A DNA stretch of 64,000 nucleotides, taken from NCBI RefSeq assembly GCF_002127325.2, contig NC_035443.2:25467050-25531049 (forward strand). The letters are read 5' to 3'. The DNA comes from Helianthus annuus. Lineage: Eukaryota; Streptophyta; Magnoliopsida; Asterales; Asteraceae. A program made the translations under genes and the position numbers. The notes under the pieces are model-generated. The model ran no database searches and was not told where the DNA came from. It saw only the letters and a list, made by a program, of their open reading frames with translations. Shown here one piece after another: positions 1 through 11,000 of the stretch (the stretch's first letter is position 1; every line of letters begins with the position of its first letter).

Positions 1-2661
1 TTGAGTTTAAACTCAATGTATTCGATCCGAGAAATCTTTTAAACATTACTTATACTTTTAACCAATCGTTAGTATTACCCGAAAAGTATGGTAACATCTT
101 TTTGGTTACTAATTGTCTACATATCTCATACGACATAGTGGAACTTTGAAATAACGTAATCCCGTTATTTCCACTAGTTTAGTTAACTTAGCGATATCCA
201 TCGCTTTCATATACTATCGAATTCTTTATGAATCCGTTACTTTGACCCATTTAAAAGTCTCTAGTGAAATCTTTCACTTTTAGCTGCTATTTCTTTTGTT
301 TTCAAATTTATTTATTCGGTTTAGTTATACCGAATCCACCGCTTACAAGCAAACTAATATTCTTGATTTGAATTGATGACCTTAACCGGTCTTACTAGCT
401 AGACTTATTAGTCCAGTTACTTTTTACCACTCGCTTGGTTGTAATGTGATTCTACTTCACAGTACATTTCTTAACCGTGATCGTGTCATATCATGTTTAA
501 TTTATATCACCCTTTTTATTTTCGAATATATCGTCTTGCGCCTATTAGCGTCAAGACTTGTATCCTTCATGCTTACTATTTAAATTCCTATCAGAATTTA
601 TATTTGTAAAAACGTTATTTCTTACTAAAACCAAAGTTTTAGTTTTAGGATCTTCTCTTTGACTTTTGTCAGGATTATGGATATTGACAGTCCATAATTT
701 ATTCTTTTACAGTCTTAGTTTTATGAAGGGAATCGTAACAAGTTCCCTCACCTTACACTATTGACCCGTAGGTTCCTTTACTTAACCTCGTAGGCTATTT
801 CCTTAAGCTCTCACCTCTTTAAGGCGAGGCCCTTATGATCCCTTTGCTTCACTTCATGACTCGTGGGTCATATTGGCCTCGTAGACCCTTACACTAATTA
901 ATATCCCGTAGGTTATGATGACCCCGTAGATCATCTTTTATTCGAGTCTTTATTCAAATGTGTATGTGTTTATATACACATATAAGGCACCCCTTTTTAT
1001 GTTTAGAATTATTCACCTTTACTTTTTTTTTTTTGGATTTCGTTTGACCTTGACCGTAGTCTAAGGCTACATTGTTTTCTTTCGAATTATCTTTCCGACT
1101 TCTTGACTTCTAACGTCAATTACTCGTCAGTTTACCCTACACTTACCGTTATTCGGTTCTTACCTATACTTCTTTACGACCCATTACCCGGGTTCTTTAT
1201 CTTAGTGTTTTTTTTTTTTAACATTTTTGTTTCGCTAGTTTGCGTTTTTCCTATATATACTCCTTTATGACCCATCACGTAGGTTCATTAATGTTTCGCG
1301 CTTCCATTATTCAGTCTGCGCTTACTTGCATTACCAAGTTTTGATACCTTATTTTTCTCGTTTGACTTGTTCGTGTGAAATTTCATCACTTGTGAACATC
1401 AAACTCCATTCTTTATTCGACCCGTTCAACTTTAAAATAGTTGAGCGTAGTTATTAACATTTTTGTTTGCAATTTCTCATTGTCTTTTAGTCATGACTCA
1501 TATTCCGAGTCTTTTGACTTTCTATCTTGCGTTCCCGTCTCTTGGTTTACGCATTCTTTTCGAATCCTACTCATTCATCGGGTATCTTTACCGTAATCAT
1601 TTCCAGGTAACCATTCTTATATGGTTTTAGACGTTATTTTAATTTATTTGGTCGTCTTAGCGAGATTAATCGCTTTTATTCCATCAAGTCCTTTATTCTT
1701 TATTCAATTCGTTTGACTTGCCCGTGTGAATTTCATTACTTGTGACAGTCAAACTTTTATCCCTATGCCTTAGCATTCCTGTTAGTCGGTTTGTATTTTC
1801 TTTTTACTTGATCCTTGTCCCTTCTCTCGGGCTCGTTTTTTTTTTTACGTAATACGCTTCCGTCATCCGACTTACGTTTATTATCAAACATCTTACTTAT
1901 TTGATTCATTTGGGTACCATTTAAGTTAGTCTCATTCACCCCACCCTTACTACATCGGACATAAATGTGTCCGCTATAAGAAGTTCACGGTATCATATGC
2001 CACTACTTACTTGGCCAGAGTAAGCGATTAACACATGAAACACATGACCTTTTTATAGTTTTCACATCACGCCCTATGTAAGTAATGCCTCTATTTGTTT
2101 CTCTTGGAAACACTATCCCGAATACATTTTCTATTCGGTTTTCCAAGTTTCTAATTTACATATGCAACAATCATTCCCTACATGTTTGTTGCATATTGCT
2201 ATTTGTGCATTTACATTTAAAAGCGTGCACCTGGTAATGTTTGCCCCGACGGGCGTTCCTTGCCAATAACCTTGTTCGCGGTCGTTACGCGATTTAGACC
2301 TTGGTGAGCATGCTCCACTTGTCATACTTCGGACCATTCCTCTATCATATCCGTAATTTGTTCAACCCTCGCTATCTTCAAGTGTCCTTCAACTAAAACG
2401 TTTACAATAGTTAGTAATATCGACCTTAGTAATCGCCCGTATTATAATACAAGGCTTTTCTACTATGCACGTCAATGCACGTATTTTCATCAACTATATC
2501 AATCATTTTAATTTGGGTAACGTGTATTACACGATAACCCTATATGTTGTTTACAACACTTTAACACGCTAAACCATTAACATACTTGTACTTACCGGAT
2601 TTGCGATCAAGCCTCGAACCGAACACTTTATTCTTTTAACCTTGAGCTCTGATAACCAACT
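1..2661 (-). mobile_element. Internal 5' region of a degenerate gypsy LTR element (cut by window start)
   Basis: On the minus strand an LTR ending GGGTGTTACA is followed, at about 2660-2635, by GGTTATCAGAGCTC, a near match to the tRNA-Met primer site GGTATCAGAGC. So the sequence to the left is the element's internal region. No open frame longer than about 70 codons and no secure gag or pol motif is visible. The stretch is full of short phrases repeated out of register, for example variants of CGTAGGTT around 760-930, and a GTTTGAC...GTCAAAC phrase near 1358-1404 that recurs near 1716-1752. It may be a decayed or non-coding derivative. The 3' half lies outside the window. Confidence 0.55.
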
Positions 2662-5600
2662 TGTAACACCCTTGTTATTATTTAGCGTTTATCGTATAAT
2701 TTAAACTAATAATCATGTACTTATAGTCACAATTATACTGAAAATACGGGTTTGTTAAAAACTTTTACAATTTAAAGTGATACCACCTATTGTGGTTTAA
2801 TTCGCCGTTTTAGAATAACGGCGAAACAACATTGCGGAAGCTTTGTTTAACGTGTGTTCGGTTCTTGCTCGATGCTTGATCTTCATCCAGGACCCTCGAC
2901 ATTCACCTGAGATCAAAACCAACTTAAAAGTCAGTTTTGATAATTAAATAACTAATACAACAAGGAAAATTAGGAAAATCCAACATTGATATCTTGTTCC
3001 AAAAACAAATACTTGAATCTGGCCTCCACCGTAACTTACGGTGGACACCGTAAGTTACGGTGGCCCCTGAATTAAAAATTTTCCCCCGTAACACAGGAGG
3101 CAATCACCGTAACGATTCCAGCCCCACCGTAACTTACGGTGGGCACCGTAAGTTACGGTGGCCCCTGTATCAGAACTCCCATTTTGCCATTTTTGACACG
3201 AAACCTTTCGTATCTTTCAATCCGCTCATCCGTTTGACGTACCGTTTTTTCCTACGTAATTGTAATTTGATTCTCCACCTTATAGAGTTAAAATCCAACA
3301 TTCAAACTAATAAAATTCTGGATTTCTAAGTATTCGGCTTAATGTTCAAAATTAACGTTTGACCCGTTTGTATTTAAGACCTCCCAAACTTGATTCTAGT
3401 TAATCAAAGTTCTTAGACCAAGGTATTTAACTAAAAATATCTATCTTGGATTCATAAGTTTTATGAATCACGTGGCAAACACCCAAGCTACGCGCGTAAT
3501 TCATTTTGACCCGTTTAGAGCGAATTATGTACACTCAAGCATCAAACTATCTCTCTCTTTTCTACACTTCGTCTTCTCACTTTTAAATAGCCTCTTATGT
3601 TCCACCACAACTAATTTTTTTTTGTGGTGGATATAACATAACGAATCACATTCCTACTTTTTACCCTTAGGATAGTCATCTTACGTGATTATCCCGTTCA
3701 TAGGCATTTGACCCCCAAATTTGATGCCTACAACTCTTACATGTGTCTAAGAGTTACATGATGATAATACCAGTATCTAAACGACCTCTAAGGGTCGCTT
3801 GCCCGATTTACCTATCAAGGGCACTTTCGTCAACTTATTTCCTCATTTTACGACATAGGTCCTTTTACTAAGATATTTGACCAACATTGCATTTTTAACT
3901 ATAAAATCTATATATATGCGTATCTGGCTCGAGCCAACCTATAGATCCGTTATATACCTCGCGTTAAATTAACCAATATTCTACGGCGTCACAATTATTC
4001 AAATTGCTAATCGTTCCTGATAACATACAACTTGACAATCACATTAGTCAATATTGTCAAATGGTGTTATCATCACCATTTGACCCGTTTGGATTATAAG
4101 ACCAAACCTTTACATAAATTAGAATAAAAGCATGGTTTTAAATTTCCAAATTCACCCATTCGCCCCGTTTACCATAAGCCATGGTTTTTATCATTTATAC
4201 TTGTTCCGACTTGTGTCAATCGTGTCGGAACCCTTATTTTGGATGTTACATCGTTCTCATTTATAGTTTATAAAATAAATACGTGTCCAACATAAAGGGT
4301 GTAAGTTTTACTTACCTCGCATCCAAATTACGCTTTCCTTTTCGTACTTGCTCCGTTTGACCCGCTTCATTCCCAAGCCTCCATCTAGCTTGTCAAGAGT
4401 CAAACTATCATCATAATTCACAAGGTGGTTAGATTAGTCATTATAACCACGACTATTCCACCTTACGTATTTTCTATGTCAAAACTACTATTCGACTCCG
4501 TCCATGGTTAGTTTAACTTTTCAAAAGTTAACTACCCTTAATTATATGATATGTGCATATAAGCTAAATCGAATTCATAATTAAAATTTGTATTACCCCA
4601 CATCACACGTAATTAGTCGAACTAGGAAATTACGCGTTTAATTCATAATTTCAACATATGAACATTGTGGGCATAATTTATAACATCAACAATCAAGTTT
4701 CGTATCACTGAAAATAGGCTGTTTTTTGGTGACCTGTTTAACCTGTTTACAAGTCTTCAAAAATTATGATTTTTTAATGTGGCGTACCTATCGGAGGGTT
4801 AGCACTTGTGTTAAAATTTCAAGATCTAACTCTTTACCAAAAATTCGTAAAAATTCATCTACTAAGCTGCAATCAGATTCGTCACTTCTGACTGCAGCTT
4901 ACGGAAAAATTCATTAAAAATTCCTCGTTTATCCGATTGACGAAATTCCAATTGGTGATTCTTCTAATCACTTAATACTTTCTACAGTAAGAATTTGAGA
5001 TCATAACTCAATTCCTAAATTGAGTTATGACATTCGTAATGGGCTGCAAATTCTGTCAGAAAACGCAGCTTGAACCTTTGATACGGAAAAATTCATAAAA
5101 CGCTCAATTTTCGTCGAAAAAATGCGATTCCAGTGGGGTTTTAAAGATATTTCCTGGAATTACATTTTAGACTCAAGAAACAAACGTTTTTGTCACGTTT
5201 TCTCCACGTTACAGCCAATACAAGTCGGCTGTAAATTCTGATCAGAAGTTGTTTGAATTCAGCTTTCAATCGAAACATGTTTATGATATTATAGCACTAC
5301 TTTTAGCCATCAAAAACCCTAAAAACATCACATTACACGAATTTAGCATCATCACACTTATCACCTTCAATGGTGATCATGAATTCACAAGATTTAGACC
5401 TAATTTCATCATATGCTTGTCTAGGGTTTACTCCTAGACACTACAATGTTCCTATTTCATCATATAACGAACATGCAACCATCTAATTCGAATTCTCTAA
5501 GTTCATCCAGAAATTCAAGTAGAGAATTTTTGTCAAATATTGCATACCTTATGATCTCCTTGCGATGGGGATCATTAATCTATGCTCGGAATTTGATTTG

Positions 5601-6081
5601 GGACTGAAATTTGCCTTCAATTGATCAAATAGCATGAACTTAGGGTTTGAGAAATCTGGGTCGCCCCTCCTTGCTCTGGTCGATCTCCAGAAGACTCCAA
5701 ATGGAGTGTTTGTGTTTTAATAAAATGTTTTTATTAAAACTAGTTTCAAGTTAAACACTTTTGGTCCCTCTAGTTTCTCTTAGTTTATTTTTAGATCTTT
5801 AACTACACACAAGTCATCACCTAACTAGGTTAATTATTCCTAGTTATTTTAACGGGTTCGGGAAGTTATAACCCGTTATGTTTTATGTCCCGTTATCTTG
5901 GGCTTTCTTTTTTTTTTTATATACTTTGTTTTCTCAAAGTATTTATTTTTCCTAATTAATTAATATTAGGTTTATTTATTTAAGTCCTAATATTTACCGG
6001 GTTAAATTTTACCACTAACGGTATTTTACCCGTCCTTTAGTATTAACGTGGTTTGATTACCAAACCCGTTTTCGGGGTGTT

Positions 6082-6084
<3 letters not shown>
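2662..6084 (-). repeat. Long LTR (about 3.4 kb) of the gypsy element
   Basis: Bounded on the + strand by TGTAACACCC at 2662 and GGGGTGTTACA ending at 6084, the inverted TG/CA ends expected of an LTR. Read on the minus strand it starts TGTAACACCCCGAAAACGGG and ends at the primer-site side at 2662. An LTR of 3423 bp is long for a plant gypsy element and could include later insertions. The right end abuts an (AT)n tract that was probably the target. No paired LTR is in the window, so the boundaries rest on terminal motifs and the adjacent PBS-like sequence. Confidence 0.6.
3026..3167. repeat. Two clusters of CCGTAA palindromic boxes in the LTR
   Basis: At 3026-3068 and again at 3124-3167 a near-palindrome CACCGTAACTTACGGTG is followed by its mirror CACCGTAAGTTACGGTG and then GGCCCCTG. 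The two clusters are about 98 bp apart, so four 13-bp inverted boxes occur in 140 bp. The function is unknown; such boxes could be protein-binding sites in the LTR or arise by local duplication. Confidence 0.7.
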
Positions 6085-6180
<96 letters not shown>

Positions 6181-6202
6181 ATATATATATATATATATAT
6201 AT
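6085..6202. repeat. (AT)n microsatellite, about 118 bp
   Basis: An almost pure AT dinucleotide run is interrupted only by ATGTATGT near 6172-6180. It directly abuts the LTR end at 6084. It opens a spurious Tyr-Ile reading frame on both strands that should not be annotated as protein. Confidence 0.95.
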
Positions 6203-6331
6203 CTTTTATTTACATTTTTTATAGCCAAAACTGAGTAAACTTTCCCTATAGAATTAGAACACCTTATAATTTATAACCAATATGCTCCATAAGAACCAAC
6301 TTTAATATAAATAAAATGAAAAAGAAACTAT

Positions 6332-6362
<31 letters not shown>

Positions 6363-6439
6363 GTTATTATTATAATATTAAAACCATAAAAGTATTAAAA
6401 GAACTATATATACTATTATAATATTATAATTAGTATTCA
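6203..6439. other. AT-rich spacer with (AAT)n tract
   Basis: No gene is seen. An AAT trinucleotide run at about 6331-6362 is followed by its complement (TTATTATTATAATA), giving a small AT hairpin. The rest is AT-rich spacer. Confidence 0.6.
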
Positions 6440-6916
6440 TTGGCTTTCATCATTAATATAGGATAATATTATTCACATAAACCTAATCTTCTAATCTATT
6501 TTAATGTTTTTTCAAAGTTTTTGTTAAGACGTTTTCTTTTATAATACTTTAAAAACCATTTAATTTTTATATTAAATTTTGTTAGTTCTTGTAAACAATG
6601 AATAATTTTAATGATAAACAAACATGGTAGAGTTCTTATTATAAATATTTAACAACCAAGAATAAAATTAATAATTCTTAGTAGCATGGGTAAACAATGA
6701 AACAACTTAAACATAAAAATATATAGATTTGGTATACTATTAAAACTTATCAGTTCTGTTCGGTTATTTTCGGTTATTGAAAATGATTATCCGAAAACCG
6801 AACCGAGATTTTCGGTTATTAAAAATCCGAAAACCGAACCGTCGGTTTTATTTCGGTCCGGATTTTTCGGTTATTTTGGTTACGGTTCAGTTATTTCGGT
6901 TTTCTGCTCACCTTTA
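6440..6916. mobile_element. CGGTT-rich hAT-like MITE (diverged, left end lost)
   Basis: Many copies of TTCGGTT and its complement occur at 6750-6900, ending in GCTCACCTTTA. The stretch resembles the better-preserved element at 36737-37435, including phrases such as ATTAAATTTTGTTA and the CCGAAAACCGAACCG block. The right terminus matches the GCTCACCCCTA end of that copy. The left terminus could not be found, so the start is approximate. Confidence 0.55.
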
Positions 6917-6924
6917 GCCTAAAC

Positions 6925-7426
6925 AAATATGCACAAAAAACTTAATCTGGGTATTGAAAAAACCAGGTACTGGGTATGTAAACCCGTACCTACCCATAGG
7001 GTATTCATCAAGTATGACCTTCATCTACAAAACCGGAACTTGTAACCGGTTTTTTTTTTAATCGGTTACAGTGAATACCCGGAAATTACCCAAAAAATAG
7101 CCGATATCCACATATATTTGCAGCCCATCGTATTAAAAACCCGATCTATACTCATAAAATACCTGGAAAAAACCCGAAAAATACCTGGTTTCTGGGTTTT
7201 TTCCCATACCCAAAAATAAGGTATTACAATACCCGGGTATAGGATAATACCCGATACCATACCCTATCCGGAACTGGTGACATGTGGTATGATTTTCCAG
7301 TCCAATACCTAGACCCGAACACAACCCGGTTATTGTCAATACCCAAAAATACCATACCCTATCATACCCTTACCCGGGTCCATACCCGAATTCGAGTATA
7401 AAAAAAACAGTTTTTGTGCACCTCTA
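6925..7426. mobile_element. GGGTA-rich MITE-like repeat
   Basis: The stretch is dense in GGGTAT/ATACCC words (for example AATACCCGGGTATAG) and runs to GTGCACCTCTA. The bases before it (GCCTAAAC) and after it (CCCTAAAT) match at 6 of 8 positions, consistent with an old hAT-type target duplication shared with its left neighbour. Short reading frames here are by-products of the repeat. Confidence 0.5.
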
Positions 7427-8087
7427 CCCTAAATCCACGTGCTACCTATGACGATACAATAAAAGAGTTTATCTTCAAGGTAGAAACGTCTCTCTTTTAT
7501 CTTCCATTCTCTTTTCAATAAAACACACATTTTATGGATGGGTTGAATTAATAATTTAAATATTTCTTTATATTCGAATTTAACAATTAGGCTAATTGTT
7601 GTGGGGCGTGACCTGATGCCGCATCGAAGGTGCGGGGCAGGATTAGGGAACAAATAGCTACAGAAGGTAAGGGGCGTGATTCACCATGACAGGGGTGTTT
7701 CGGAGTGTGAAAGAATGTGGTTCACCACACATAGCTTATTCCACTCGAATATAGCTTTTACATAACCATTTTATTTATTAACAAATAATTTTCTAGTGTA
7801 ATACAATCTATCAAACCAAGTTACCAACCCAAATCGAGCATTTATTTCCCAATTCTCTAACAAAAAACTATTAACCTCAAACTGTCCAAAAAAAAAAAAT
7901 ACCCAACAAAAACCGTTAAACGAAACCAAGAATGAGTCATTCAATGATCGGGAACAAAGCGGATCTTCCGTGCAGATGAATCTCCACCATGACAGTAACA
8001 ACTCCGATGAAGCATGCACACCTCACTTAACGACTGATACATCTCCCTCAAATCCAAATTCCGGTGACCCAATTTCATACATACAAC
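7427..8087 (+). other. Upstream region and 5' UTR of the TRS130-like gene
   Basis: No open gene is seen. The segment around 7590-7750 is GC-richer and repeat-like (GGGGCGTGA appears twice, near 7605 and 7670). The last 300 bp before the start codon presumably carry the promoter and 5' UTR. No clear TATA box could be chosen. Confidence 0.4.
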
Positions 8088-11000
8088 ATGGCACACTTGT
8101 TGGCTCAGTTTCAGTCGATCAAGATTTCATGTGACGGCCTCGTGATCGCGGGTATGGCTCATAGATTTGTGTAGTTTGTTGTTGGATTCATAATAGTAAT
8201 CTTGACTGACCAAATATTTATATTGGATTGGTTTTTAGTGAAAGATGTGAGCGATTTATGGCCTCTTGTGAAAGAAAAGTTTGAGGAACGGCTTCCGTTT
8301 AAACGCGCTATGTTAAACAACAAAAACCATTATCCTGTAACTGTGGACAACCTGCAAGCTGAGTTTTTGTTAACTACCGATTCGAGGATCAAAAGTCGGG
8401 TCCCTCAGGATCAACTGTTCTTTTGTTTTCAAGAACCTTATGCAACTGTGGTTCTTGTAGCATGTGAGGTAATTAACACTAAAAAACGTTAGATTTTTAA
8501 TTGAAAAGTTGGTGGAAAATGACAAAAAATCTCGTTGTAGGATCTAGACGAGTTCAAGACAGTATTAAAACCGCGTCTGAAGTTAATCTTGCAAAATGAA
8601 GAGGAGTGGTTCATCGTGTTTGTGTCCAAAGCTAAATCGGAAAAGGACTCAACGAGCAAGATGGAAAAAAAGGTTTACGCAAGACTTGAAGTTGATTTCA
8701 ATTCAAGGAGGAGAGAAAGGTATATTCAATATAACTTGAATTTGGTGATGGGTCAAAACAGGCCGGGTTGGGTAATAGGTCAAAACGGGCCGGGTTGGGT
8801 AATGGGTCAAAACGGGCCGGGTTGGGTAATAGGTCAAAACGGGTCGGGTTGGGTAATAGGTCAAAATGGGTCCGGTTGGGTAATAGGTCAAAACGGGTCC
8901 GGTTGGGTAATGGGTTCATTAAATGGGCCAGTTAACGGGTTGGGTAATGGATTAACACGTGTCAGGTTGGGTAATGGGTCAAAACGGGTCAGGTTGTGTA
9001 ACGAGTCAAAATGCTCCGGGTTGGGTAATGGGTTAAAATGGACCAGTTAACGGGTTGGGTAATGGGTTAACATGCGTCAGGTTGGGTAATGGGTCAAAAC
9101 GGGTCGGGCGGGGTAACGAGTCAAAATGGGCTGGGTTGGGTAATAGATCAAAACAGGTCCGTTTTGGTAACGGGTTAAAACGGGTCTGGTTGGGTGATAG
9201 GTCAAAATGAGACTTTAATATATATAAAAAAAAACTACTTGGTTGACCAGGTGTTGCAAGTACGACTTGCATGGAACCGTAGTAACCTTTTGGGATGACT
9301 TTGAACTCAAAATCATGGAGTGCATCAGAAACACATTTGATAGGCGCGTCCAGTTTTACGAGGACGAGATTCGTAAGCTCAACGAACAACGTCTTACGCC
9401 CGTTTGGACCTTCTGTAACTTTTTCATCCTCAAAGAAAGCCTGGCATTCATGTTAGAGATGGCTAATCTTCATGAGGATTCGTTGCGCGAATATGATGAC
9501 CTAGAGTTGTGTTACATGGATACAGGTGCTTCATGTTTAAATAAACTGCTAATTAATCAATACTGGATTTTTAAATTTTCTTTTTCTTTTTTCTTGCATG
9601 ATATAGTTAAAAATGAAGACAAAAAGAGGGAATTTGGAGGAACGGAACATGGAGATGATCAATCTGCCATACTAAGCCGTAACAACAAGCAACTCACACA
9701 GATCGTTCTCGAAACTTCCTTTAGGGAGTTTGAATTCCAACAGTACCTATTTGCATGTCAAGCTAAGGTGACCTAACATTTTACCTTAGGAGCTTACTAA
9801 ATGTACCCGCTTTATGCTAACACCCCCCCCCCCCCTCCTTGTTGAGTAAAAGTAGAGAGATGAAATCACTAATTTAGTTGGTGTGTGTGTGTGGGGGGGG
9901 GGGTACATTTAGTAAAAATATTAGGTGGGTACGTTTAGCACAATCCTTTACCTTAATATACTTGAACAAGTTTCTGACGAGGTCAATTTTTTGCAGCTGT
10001 TGTTTGATCTAAACCGTCCATTTGACGTTGCATCAAGAGGGTTCTCATTCATAGCCAGTTTCTCAGAAGCATTGGGCCGGCAAGAGGTTGGTGTATAATC
10101 CAGAACGGTTCTTTGTACTAACTTGTATTTCTTATTTATCAAGGTTTGTTTCAGAGTAATTTGCCTTTCTGTACGAGAGAAGTTTGGATCCTGACCTCAT
10201 GTTTGAGCTTGATCAATGCAACTGCTGACCATTACAGAGATGGGCAAATAGCACCGGATTTAGAACGAGAATATTATCGTATACGGGCTGAGTTATACTC
10301 TCAATCCCGAGTAAAGGTAAACTATATCAGTCTATATGCCTTAAAAGGGTCGGGTCAACTTGACCCGAATACTGAAGTCCATTTATTTGGCCAAATTTTG
10401 ACCCGTTTGTTTTTAAGCTATATTTCTTAAATGAGCTATATAACTCGAATTGACCCATGCTTAACTGAATGGGTCGAAACTGACACCTCTAATTCGTCAC
10501 CTTTTTTTTTATAAATGTACTGTTTACTTTATTGTCGTTTGGGCCATGAAATTTTGGCAGTTAATGAGACTTGCATATCTTATCGGGTTCGGATCTACTA
10601 TAGAAAGAAGTCCACTCAACAGGTAGGCACTCAATTACTATTTATTATCTATTTTCTACCATCTATAAAATAAAAAATAACAAAAAATTACAAAGGTGCC
10701 ATTTTTTCTTGTACATGCAGTGCTTCACTTAGCATGTTACCTTGGCCTAAGCCAGCAGTTTGGCCTTCAGTTCCCTCTGATGCTTCATCTGAGGTTCTTG
10801 ACAAAGAAAAGGTATTGTCTTTTATAACATTTACTTATTTAATGGTAGTTTTTATTAAAAAAAAAAAGGAAAAATGGATTTAAATAATCCCAACTATTAC
10901 CTATTGGCCGGCAATAGTCCCAACTAATGAAATGTTTTGTCACAGTCCCAACTTTTATAACCTATTTTCTCCCAATATAAGCAGTCCAATTCATCAAAAG

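Noticed and set aside
6043..6238. Open frames of Tyr-Ile repeats on both strands
   Set aside because: They are translations of the (AT)n microsatellite.
8589..9389. Reading frames with GQNGPGWV or PNRTRFDLL repeats
   Set aside because: They run through the intronic 27-bp minisatellite; TRS130 exon 3 stops at 8719 and exon 4 starts at 9251.
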